Below, in pieces: positions 40,000-45,822 of a stretch of DNA of 64,000 nt. Position 1 is the first letter of the stretch. The number at the start of each line of letters is the position of its first letter. A program made the position numbers and the translations under genes. Where the stretch lies: contig CABQNT010000001.1 of the NCBI GenBank assembly GCA_902465605.1, positions 248,001 to 312,000 on the forward strand, written 5' to 3'. A model generated the notes under the pieces. The model did not search any database. It was not told where the DNA came from and saw nothing but the letters and a program-made list of their open reading frames with translations. The stretch is from Prevotella sp902465605. Lineage in GTDB: Bacteria > Bacteroidota > Bacteroidia > Bacteroidales > Bacteroidaceae.

Positions 40000-40250
40000 T
40001 TGAGAAACTCGCTGGGATAGGCACGGACAAGTTGCTGCATTTCAATGCCTGCTTGTTCGTTGCCTACCTTACCGCACGTTTGCTGCCTTGCTGCACGGTA
40101 GAACGCATGTTAGCTGGCTTTGCTTTTGCTGTACTAATAGGTTTTGGAAAAGAGCTGTATGATGAGGGGAATGAAGGCAATACGTTCGACTGGCACGATT
40201 TATTGGCAGACGTGGCAGGAGCGGCGGTCGGAGCAGCGATGATACTTTGA
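39987..40250 (+). CDS. YfiM-like membrane protein
   Basis: An 87-aa protein starting at ATG 39987 (MPNLIEKLAGIGTDKLLHFN). The motif KLLHF, GFGKELYDEG and DWHDLLADVAGAAVG with two membrane helices matches the DUF2279/YfiM-type fold found in phage lysis regions. Precise role unknown. Confidence 0.65.
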   Translation: MPNLIEKLAGIGTDKLLHFNACLFVAYLTARLLPCCTVERMLAGFAFAVLIGFGKELYDEGNEGNTFDWHDLLADVAGAAVGAAMIL

Positions 40251-40294
40251 ACTAAAAGAAAATCTCGAGGGACGATTTTGTAAAACTAAAAATA

Positions 40295-40831
40295 ATGAAT
40301 GAAGCAAGAGCAATTGTAGAACAAAGTAGTGCTGGAATACTCACCTCCTTGGCGGCTATATTCCTGCAAGACGCAATCAGTACGATGCTGCCATGGCTTT
40401 TCACTATGTTAGCCGTCATTTTATGCGACTTAGCGTTTGGCGTGCGGAAGAGCATGAAGTTGGGCATACACATTTCACCGAGCCGTGCCTTACGTGCCAC
40501 CATGAGCAAGATGGTGACGTATGTAGCGTGGGTGATGGCTGTGGCGATGATAGACTGTGCCGAGGGGCATTCGCTCAATATTACCACATGGGCGTGCTTG
40601 CTCGTCTGCTTAATAGAGGGAATGAGCATTATTGGCAATATGCTCAAGCCGTATGGTTATGACTTAAGCGTGAAAAGCTGTGTAGTGTTTTTTATGTCGC
40701 TCATTTTCAGGCAGGACAAGGAAAAGCTCGAAGACTTGGTATCGGATGAGCATTTGGACGTGATTACCGCAAGAGAGAGGAAGAAGTGGGGGGATGTGAA
40801 GAAGAAAAACTCCACAAATCCCTCAAAATGA
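40295..40831 (+). CDS. Phage holin
   Basis: A 178-aa membrane protein with hydrophobic segments at about residues 14-50 (LTSLAAIFLQDAISTMLPWL and MLAVILCDLAFGV), 73-90 and 95-115, and a charged C-terminal tail. The family signature of Bacteroidota holins (CDLAFGVRKS, MSIIGNMLKPYGYD) is present. Its last codons overlap the terminator of a minus-strand RNA. Confidence 0.8.
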   Translation: MNEARAIVEQSSAGILTSLAAIFLQDAISTMLPWLFTMLAVILCDLAFGVRKSMKLGIHISPSRALRATMSKMVTYVAWVMAVAMIDCAEGHSLNITTWACLLVCLIEGMSIIGNMLKPYGYDLSVKSCVVFFMSLIFRQDKEKLEDLVSDEHLDVITARERKKWGDVKKKNSTNPSK

Positions 40832-40891
40832 GTGTAGACTGTGGAGTAACGGCTTAAAACCGTCAGAGGTACATCCTCTTTCTAAAATGCG
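40803..40891 (-). ncRNA. Putative ~88-nt phage small RNA antisense to the holin 3' end
   Basis: Minus-strand unit with a -7 box TATCTTTG (40902-40895), three predicted hairpins (AGAGG-5 nt-CCTCT; ACGG-7 nt-CCGT; CTCCACA-23 nt-TGTGGAG) and a T-run TTTTTC after the last stem. It would overlap the final ~28 nt of the holin gene in antisense. The only ORF is a 3-codon MYL. The unit was deduced from promoter and terminator alone. Confidence 0.55.
40810..40846 (-). terminator. Intrinsic terminator of the minus-strand small RNA
   Basis: Stem CTCCACA (40846-40840 read on minus) / TGTGGAG (40816-40810), followed on the minus strand by TTTTTC. The plus strand has no T-run, so late transcription is not blocked. 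Confidence 0.65.
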
Positions 40892-40894
40892 ATA

Positions 40895-40926
40895 CAAAGA
40901 TAAGAAAAAACGAGATAATAATGAAA
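40895..40926 (-). promoter_or_regulatory. Promoter of the minus-strand small RNA
   Basis: TATCTTTG (40902-40895) with TTTC 20 bp upstream (40926-40923) on the minus strand, one base off the TTTG consensus. Confidence 0.55.
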
Positions 40927-40940
40927 GAAGTACTAAAAAA

Positions 40941-40961
40941 GCGGACACCTGTATTGTCCGC
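40941..40961 (-). terminator. Terminator of the 44-aa gene
   Basis: GCGGACA-7 nt-TGTCCGC stem followed on minus by TTTTTTAG; 14 bp past the stop codon. Confidence 0.8.
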
Positions 40962-40974
40962 TGGAGGAGCGACA

Positions 40975-41109
40975 TTACATCGCTATCTTCTTGTTCGCAG
41001 GAACAAGGAAAGAAAAGCATCGGGATTTTTTAGGGTAAATCCTTTTGCCATTTTTCACGATGTATGGGCGAAATAAACGCACCATGCCACTTTCTTGTAA
41101 ATCATCCAT
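40975..41109 (-). CDS. Small conserved-looking basic protein (44 aa)
   Basis: MDDLQESGMVRLFRPYIVKN and GKRIYPKKSRCFSF are the main segments. The pattern R-hydrophobic-RPYIVxNGKRIY recurs in small Bacteroidota mobile-element proteins as I recall them. A strong AGGAGG lies 8 nt before the ATG at 41109; another ATG at 41113 is out of frame and stops after 3 codons. Own promoter (41289-41320) and terminator (40941-40961) enclose it, antisense between holin and lysozyme. Function unknown. Confidence 0.7.
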   Translation of the reverse strand: MDDLQESGMVRLFRPYIVKNGKRIYPKKSRCFSFLVPANKKIAM

Positions 41110-41157
41110 TCATAACACCTCCTTTCTGTCTTGCGCCCAACCTGTATCGGACGCTTA

Positions 41158-41285
41158 TCTGCACTCTACCAAAGTGCAGAAAAAAGCCCACAATTTACAG
41201 GCTTGCGGGCTTAATCTCTTAGAGAGATGCGGACGGTGATTTTTGGTAGCTCACCGAAAGGAGATGCTCTCTTGGATGATTTACG
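41158..41285 (-). ncRNA. Structured leader with attenuator before the 44-aa gene
   Basis: The ~175-nt 5' leader folds into a branched stem (AGAGAG..CTCTCT enclosing CGGTGA/TCACCG), then a 10-bp stem AAGCCCGCAA / TTGTGGGCTT followed by TTTTTT (41212-41181), then another perfect 8-bp stem TCTGCACT/AGTGCAGA. The T-run after the second stem makes it a terminator, so most transcripts may end as a ~100-nt RNA and only some reach the gene. Confidence 0.55.
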
Positions 41286-41288
41286 ACA

Positions 41289-41320
41289 CAAAGATAAAGT
41301 AAATAAATAAAAGCGACAAA
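41289..41320 (-). promoter_or_regulatory. Promoter of the 44-aa gene unit
   Basis: Minus-strand TTTG (41320-41317), 20 bp, TATCTTTG (41296-41289): the full Bacteroidota consensus. Confidence 0.8.
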
Positions 41321-41343
41321 TCTTTAACACACATTTAGAAATT

Positions 41344-41784
41344 ATGAAATATAGAGCAAGTGACACATTAATAAGTAGGCTGAAAGCGTTTGAGGGACTT
41401 CGATTAGTAGCTTACAAGCCAACGAAAGCCGAGCGGTGGTACACCATAGGCTACGGACACAGCGCAGGCGATGTGCGTGCAGGAATGCGCATCACGGAGG
41501 AAAAGGCGGAAGAACTATTAAGGCGTGACCTTTTCTTTGTTGAAAAGTTTGTGAACGGCATCCCAAAGATAAAGAAGCAGGGGCAGTTTGATGCACTGGT
41601 GTCTTTTACCTACAATGTAGGGGTTGGAAATCTGAAACGCTCCACGCTATTGAAGAAGATCATGCACGATGCACCCACGGAAGAGATACAGCGTGAGTTC
41701 ATGAAGTGGGTGTACAGCGGTGGGAAAAAGCTGGACGGACTGGTGAAAAGAAGAAGGTGGGAGGCGGAAAGGTGGGCAGAATAA
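41344..41784 (+). CDS. Endolysin, GH24 phage lysozyme
   Basis: A 146-aa muramidase: catalytic Glu17 in KAFEGLRLVAY and the conserved RWYTIGYGHSAGDV, then DALVSFTYNVGVGNLKRSTL and the basic end KRRRWEAERW. In the Glu-8-Asp/Cys-5-Thr pattern the middle acidic position is replaced here (YKPTKAERWYT has Pro/Thr), as in some GH24 relatives. No signal peptide, so it depends on the holin. Confidence 0.88.
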   Translation: MKYRASDTLISRLKAFEGLRLVAYKPTKAERWYTIGYGHSAGDVRAGMRITEEKAEELLRRDLFFVEKFVNGIPKIKKQGQFDALVSFTYNVGVGNLKRSTLLKKIMHDAPTEEIQREFMKWVYSGGKKLDGLVKRRRWEAERWAE

Positions 41785-41885
41785 AGTAAAACAATAATGT
41801 AAACAAGGTGTTCTTTGACATTGTGGGACTGCATTTGATACAAAATATAAAAAACAACTATATCATTGTATTTAATGTTAAAAAA

Positions 41886-41916
41886 TTGCATTATCCAACT
41901 CTTTCGTTTAACTTTG
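41886..41916 (+). promoter_or_regulatory. Promoter of the Panacea toxin-antitoxin pair
   Basis: TTG (41886-41888), 20 bp, TAACTTTG (41909-41916). The start codon follows 8 bases after the box, so the mRNA should be nearly leaderless. Confidence 0.78.
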
Positions 41917-41923
41917 CACAAAA

Positions 41924-42274
41924 ATGATGGCAACTAAGCAGGACGTGGAGCGTTTTCTACACAATCTCCAAGTCAAACTCTTGGTGTTCGGAATTGTTTT
42001 CCGTGATGATCGTGGAAAGAATATGCAAACTCTGTTGGAGCTGGAAATAACCCCAAAGTATCGGGAGGACATTATTATGGATTTGCATGCTGAGGACTAT
42101 GTGGATGGTCCCATCGTAGACACCTTAAACCGTATGGGGGATATGTGGGTTTTTGGAAGGGATGTCAAAGGGCAGGATGTATATATTAAAATATCAATGG
42201 GCGTTGAAAGCTCCTCTGCTATTTGCATTTCTTTTCACATTGCGGAGCGTAAACTTGACTATAAATTCAAATGA
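41924..42274 (+). CDS. MqsR/RelE-like toxin candidate
   Basis: A 116-aa protein: LLVFGIVFRDDRGKN, LHAEDYVDGPIVDTLNR, then MWVFGRDVKGQDVYIKISMG and a closing SFHIAERKLDYKF. This pattern (acidic GP..D, W-V-F-G, VYIK, SFHxAE) is that of small ribonuclease toxins paired with MqsA-type antitoxins; the exact family is tentative. It overlaps the antitoxin by 4 bp and has its own promoter. Confidence 0.6.
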   Translation: MMATKQDVERFLHNLQVKLLVFGIVFRDDRGKNMQTLLELEITPKYREDIIMDLHAEDYVDGPIVDTLNRMGDMWVFGRDVKGQDVYIKISMGVESSSAICISFHIAERKLDYKFK

Positions 42275-43254
42275 TTATGAAGAGTCCATTTACAGGTGGC
42301 GAGGCTGTCCTTTGTCATGAGAGACGTGCGGCCACATTCAGAAAGGAACGCTTTAATTATGTTCACCGTTATTACAAGTGTTCTGACACGGGTGAGTTTT
42401 TCACCACGACGAAGTTAGATGCGGTTAATTTGATGCAAATACATAATCAATATCGCGTCAAGTATGGTATTCCGTTTCCAGATGAAATAAAAGCCACAAG
42501 AAGCCGTTATGGTTTTTCTGCCAGCAAAATGTCTCGCATATTAGGATTTGGAGAAAACACCTATAGACTGTACGAAAATGGTGAAGTTCCGAATGTGGCC
42601 AATGGAAAGACGCTGATGGCCATTCAATCGCCATCTGTTTTCAAAAAATATCTGGAAGATGCCAAGGGCGAGTTGTCTATCGAAAAATACAATGAGGCCA
42701 TGTGCAAGATTTCCGATGAGGATGAAATCCAAAGAATCCTTTCATGGCTGGTTTTCGGAGGCAAGCCTCGAGGGAAATTTAACGGCTATACATTTCAGTC
42801 TATAAGCAAACTAAAAAACGCCATTCTGTATTTTATTGAAAAAATGAATGGAGTGTTTGTTACCAAGATGAACAAGTTACTGTTCTTTGCCGATTTTGTT
42901 TCTTACAGAGAGAACGGCCAAGCTATTACAGGTCTGTCGTACAAAGCAATACAATTTGGTCCGGTACCAGAGTATTGGGATTCTATTTACGGACTGATTG
43001 AAGATATTGACCAAGTCATCGTTGATTTTGGAAATGGAAATTCAGGACAGAAATTGGTGTCTAAAATATCTTTTGACGCATCAGTGTTTACTCCGGAGCA
43101 AATGAGCGTGCTGGAACATGTGTGCACGATATTCTATAATGACACATCTTCAAAAATATCAAACAGAAGCCATAACGAAGATGCTTGGAAAGAAAATGTA
43201 GATTGTCACGACATTATCAGTTTTGACTATGCGTTTTCTTTAAAAGAGATTTAA
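42271..43254 (+). CDS. MqsA-like HTH antitoxin fused to a Panacea (SocA/DUF4065) domain
   Basis: A 327-aa antitoxin. Residues ~1-50 are an MqsA-type zinc-ribbon relic (SPFTGGEAVLCHERR; most zinc Cys are lost), ~65-125 an XRE HTH (YGFSASKMSRILGFGENTYR), and ~170-310 a Panacea domain (LKNAILYFIEKMNGVFVTKM, LLFFADFVSYRENG, YKAIQFGPVPEYWD). The Panacea domain neutralises diverse toxins. The gene pairs with the 116-aa protein upstream. Confidence 0.82.
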   Translation: MIMKSPFTGGEAVLCHERRAATFRKERFNYVHRYYKCSDTGEFFTTTKLDAVNLMQIHNQYRVKYGIPFPDEIKATRSRYGFSASKMSRILGFGENTYRLYENGEVPNVANGKTLMAIQSPSVFKKYLEDAKGELSIEKYNEAMCKISDEDEIQRILSWLVFGGKPRGKFNGYTFQSISKLKNAILYFIEKMNGVFVTKMNKLLFFADFVSYRENGQAITGLSYKAIQFGPVPEYWDSIYGLIEDIDQVIVDFGNGNSGQKLVSKISFDASVFTPEQMSVLEHVCTIFYNDTSSKISNRSHNEDAWKENVDCHDIISFDYAFSLKEI

Positions 43255-43288
43255 TCGAACAAGCTCGGTCAGGTTAGTTTTCCAAGTC

Positions 43289-43324
43289 AGCGGCAGTCCC
43301 ACATTTGTTGAGATTGCCGCTTTT
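43289..43324 (+). terminator. Terminator of the Panacea pair
   Basis: AGCGGCA (43289-43295) / TGCCGCT (43315-43321) followed by TTTT. With the promoter at 41886 it makes the pair a closed unit. Confidence 0.7.
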
Positions 43325-43330
43325 GCGTAA

Positions 43331-43771
43331 ATGATAAAAACAGACAATATGAGAGGAAAGAAGAATTACTTACTTGTAATGGTTTTAACGCTGCTTTCGC
43401 TGGCTGGCTGCAAGACCGTTAAATTTGTGCCTGTACCCGAGTACCATACGTTTTATAAAACGAGGGTGGACACTGTGCAACGTTTGGATAGCGTGTACTT
43501 TCGTGACAGCGTGTACATGGCGGCAAATGGCGACACGGTGTATCTGACCAAGACGCATTGGCGGGAAAGGTTCAGAAACGTTTACCACGCCAAGACAGAC
43601 ACGATCATGCAGCTGGATAGCATTCGAGTGCTTTACCCTGTGGAAAAGCCGCTGACCAAGTGGCAGCAGTGGAAGATGGACTTGGGCGGATGGGCAATGG
43701 GGGTGGCAGCTGTGCTTGTTATCTTAGTCATTTTGAAAGTGACAAAGATAGCGCATAAGATATTTGTTTGA
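43331..43771 (+). CDS. Lipoprotein with C-terminal membrane helix, putative unimolecular spanin
   Basis: A 146-aa protein, probably starting at ATG 43349 (MRGKKNYLLVMVLTLLSLAG). The lipobox LAGC (SLAGCKT) directs it to the outer membrane; a periplasmic stretch of ~85 residues follows, and a C-terminal helix (WAMGVAAVLVILVILKV) anchors in the inner membrane. This is the layout of a u-spanin that fuses the two membranes at lysis. Fits the lysis region. Confidence 0.75.
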   Translation: MIKTDNMRGKKNYLLVMVLTLLSLAGCKTVKFVPVPEYHTFYKTRVDTVQRLDSVYFRDSVYMAANGDTVYLTKTHWRERFRNVYHAKTDTIMQLDSIRVLYPVEKPLTKWQQWKMDLGGWAMGVAAVLVILVILKVTKIAHKIFV

Positions 43772-43882
43772 TGCAGAAACAGAAAAGCTGTTACAACGGG
43801 CGAACCCTGCAAATATATCCGCATGGGTGTGCGAGCAAATCAAAGAGAATAACAGGTAGGAGAAATTGTAAGAAAGCTAACT
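43772..43882 (+). other. Gap before integrase: remnant-like sequence
   Basis: In one plus frame it reads FDAETEKLLQRANPANISAW and CEQIKENNR before a stop at 43857-43859. This looks protein-like but has no start, and may be the relic of a small phage gene. An AAAGCTAACTTTACAGCTTT stem near the end could terminate the integrase. Confidence 0.3.
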
Positions 43883-45241
43883 TTACAGCTTTTTGATAAC
43901 ATCACGCAATGCTTCGTCTTCAATTTTTCGATATCGAGTAAAAGCCTTTGAACCCTCAACGTGTCCGCTCATCTTTCCGATGAGATTTGGGTCTTTGACG
44001 ATGGAGTAAGCGTTTCCTACAAATGTGCGGCGTGCCATGTGGCTGCTCGCAATCTCGTTGATTGGGCGTTGCTCCGGCTCGCCTGTAAGCGAGTTCCTCA
44101 CAGTGACGGTTCTTGTTATTCCAACGATGGACAGAATCTCCTTGATGGCATCGTTGTATTTTTGTTGTGAGGTGCATGGCAACAGGCGGTCGCCATCATC
44201 ACCTTTATAGCGTTCAATGATTTCCAAAACCTGCTTGTGTAGCGGTACTCGTGCCATGAGCGTTTGTTCGCCATCATCCTTTGTTTTGTGAGGTGCGTAA
44301 ACCAAAATTCCATCTATGACATTGTGCGTGGTGAGTTTCATGAGGTCGCTGACGCGACAGCCTACTAAGCATTGAAAGACGAACACATCACGCTGACGCT
44401 TGAGATACGGTGAGGTGAACGGGTAGCTGGCAATCTTGTTTCGTTCTTCTATGGTCAAGTAATATGGCGTGCCGTAGTGCTGGGTGCCGAACGTTACCGA
44501 TTTGAATGGGTCGTTATTTATACGGTCAGTTTCGTTAAGCCAATGAAAGAACGCCTTGACTTTTTTCATCAATCCGATTATTGTGTTCTCACCTCGTTGC
44601 TGTATTCCGTTTTTCCCACGACACATTCCACTTGGTGCAATCCGTAGAATATCTTTGAATAATTCTTCGTTCTGTGCGCACAGCTGTGGCTCGTTGCGTA
44701 GATATGCAACCAGCTGCTCAATGTCATAATGCGTGACGGTGCCTGGGTTGAATTTGTATCGCTTGTTATCCGTAAGTTGTTTGTACCGTTCAAATCTGAG
44801 GATGTCACGAAAGACAACGTTAACGGCTCGCTTGTAACCGCTTGAGAAAGTCTTGACTGCAAGGTATTCGTTAATGAGCGTTTCCAGCTCCTTCTTACAT
44901 TGTTTCCCATCATCATGCTGTCTTGGATGGCGAAATTCGTAAATGACATCACGCAACCACTCGCTGTCAATGTCCTCTTTTGATGTTTCGTTTGTTTTTT
45001 TGAGTATGTGTGCTTCAAGCTTTTGCATTTCCTGCAATTGCCTTTCATGATACTCAACGTCGTTTCCAACCTTTCGTCTGTTTACCCAGATTCCTCCGTT
45101 CTTGAAATTGTCTTGAGTAATAAAAATTCCTGACTTGCCGCGGACAAAATAGTCGTTACCGTTTTTCAACGTAATCAGTACCTCAGACAGCCTTGTTCCT
45201 TGCTGAATTTTTTTCGATAGTCTTTGATAAATTGTTGCCAT
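43883..45241 (-). CDS. int: Phage tyrosine integrase
   Basis: A 452-aa tyrosine recombinase that inserts the phage at tRNA-Arg. Catalytic set: Arg296 in GCRVSDL, His401-x-x-Arg404 in SSHMARRTF, His427 in SGHVEGS, Tyr437 in FTRYRK. Residues ~1-105 are the arm-binding-like N-terminal domain and ~115-235 the core-binding SAM-like domain. It points away from the tRNA, starting 186 bp from the attR core. Confidence 0.94.
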   Translation of the reverse strand: MATIYQRLSKKIQQGTRLSEVLITLKNGNDYFVRGKSGIFITQDNFKNGGIWVNRRKVGNDVEYHERQLQEMQKLEAHILKKTNETSKEDIDSEWLRDVIYEFRHPRQHDDGKQCKKELETLINEYLAVKTFSSGYKRAVNVVFRDILRFERYKQLTDNKRYKFNPGTVTHYDIEQLVAYLRNEPQLCAQNEELFKDILRIAPSGMCRGKNGIQQRGENTIIGLMKKVKAFFHWLNETDRINNDPFKSVTFGTQHYGTPYYLTIEERNKIASYPFTSPYLKRQRDVFVFQCLVGCRVSDLMKLTTHNVIDGILVYAPHKTKDDGEQTLMARVPLHKQVLEIIERYKGDDGDRLLPCTSQQKYNDAIKEILSIVGITRTVTVRNSLTGEPEQRPINEIASSHMARRTFVGNAYSIVKDPNLIGKMSGHVEGSKAFTRYRKIEDEALRDVIKKL

Positions 45242-45271
45242 GATAATAAAAAGTGCTACTGTCCGCTGGCC

Positions 45272-45413
45272 TTTTTGCTACAAATTTTTGCTACTAATTG
45301 TGAGTGCTGACTGAAATAACGTGAAATATGTAGAAATGATTTGAAATGTTAACTCCTTTGTTTATGGTCATTCTGCGGTGTTTTGTGCGTTCATGACGTT
45401 TCAGGTTATTTCA
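45272..45413. promoter_or_regulatory. Putative integrase arm-type sites
   Basis: Direct repeat TTTTTGCTAC twice (45272-45281, 45285-45294; 13-bp period) and an inverted 15-bp repeat TGAAATAACGTGAAA (45312-45326) / TTTCAGGTTATTTCA (45399-45413) with one mismatch. They lie between int and attR, where arm sites for integrase and Xis are expected. Confidence 0.5.
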
Positions 45414-45426
45414 CAGAATTTCGAAC

Positions 45427-45503
45427 TGGTGACTCCGGCGGGATTCAAACCCGCGATCTCAGGAACCGGAATCCTGCATTCTATTCAGCTGAACTACGGA
45501 GCC
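45427..45503 (-). tRNA. tRNA-Arg (anticodon CCG)
   Basis: 77 nt including encoded CCA. Acceptor GGCTCCG/CGGAGTC with one G-U, D arm GTTCAGCTG, anticodon stem CAGGA/TCCTG with loop TTCCGGT (anticodon CCG), T arm GCGGG-TTTGAAT-CCCGC. Serves as the phage attachment gene. Confidence 0.95.
45428..45442. other. attR core inside the tRNA-Arg 3' end
   Basis: GGTGACTCCGGCGGG, identical to attL at 3684-3698. It covers the acceptor and part of the T stem, so the tRNA stays intact after integration. Confidence 0.87.
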
Positions 45504-45654
45504 ATAATGTGTGTGCAAATATAAAGAAAAAAGTTGATACCGACAAAACATGCCTTCTTATTTTTCTTTTTTCCGTTTTGTAGCCACCGTGTGGTATGAG
45601 AACTCTTTTGGTCATATTTTACATTCCAGCCTTTCGTATTCATTATAAAATCAA

Positions 45655-45743
45655 TACCTTTGCATAAGACAGGCTTCACCTCAGCAATTCCAAGCAAGCT
45701 TGATTGCATTCGGTTCGCGCTGTCTTTGCAAAAGACAGACTTA
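45655..45743 (+). promoter_or_regulatory. Upstream region of the GH3 gene: promoter and 18-bp direct repeat
   Basis: TACCTTTG at 45655-45662 fits TAnnTTTG. An 18-bp direct repeat, TTTGCATAAGACAGGCTT (45660-45677) and TTTGCAAAAGACAGACTT (45726-45743), differs at two bases. The second copy lies in a TGTCTTTTGC-type dyad. The rest of 45504-45822 shows no gene. Confidence 0.4.
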
Positions 45744-45822
45744 CAATATCTATAAATAAGGTGAATAGATGCGTATGAGGGGAAGAAGTTTGTTGAATAA
45801 TAACCTAAACCACCCAATAAAA

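Larger units (their letters stand above)
3684..45442. mobile_element. Complete siphovirus-type prophage, ~41.8 kb
   Basis: The element is bounded by a 15-bp direct repeat: 3684-3698 and 45428-45442, the latter being the 3' end of tRNA-Arg. It has an integrase beside the tRNA, a LexA-like repressor, an early replication and recombination block, HNH and terminase, HK97-type head genes, a long tape measure, tail-tip genes, and a lysis cassette. No essential structural gene is visibly broken, so it could be inducible. Capsid and portal families imply a headful or cos-packaging long-tailed phage. Confidence 0.93.

Noticed and set aside
40830..40900. Possible tRNA on the plus strand (several small hairpins)
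   Set aside because: No T-loop TTCRA, no acceptor pairing; the hairpins fit a minus-strand terminated RNA better.
41045..41239. 64-codon plus-strand frame between holin and lysozyme
   Set aside because: Opposite to the 44-aa gene and its leader; no leader or protein-like content.
43771..43896. 41-codon ORF overlapping the spanin stop and the integrase end
   Set aside because: Residues look random and basic, and it runs into the convergent integrase; a different frame in the same place looks more protein-like but lacks a start.
45769..45822. Earlier start for the GH3 gene
   Set aside because: Would put 18 polar/basic residues before the signal peptide; the ATG at 45823 gives a normal one.
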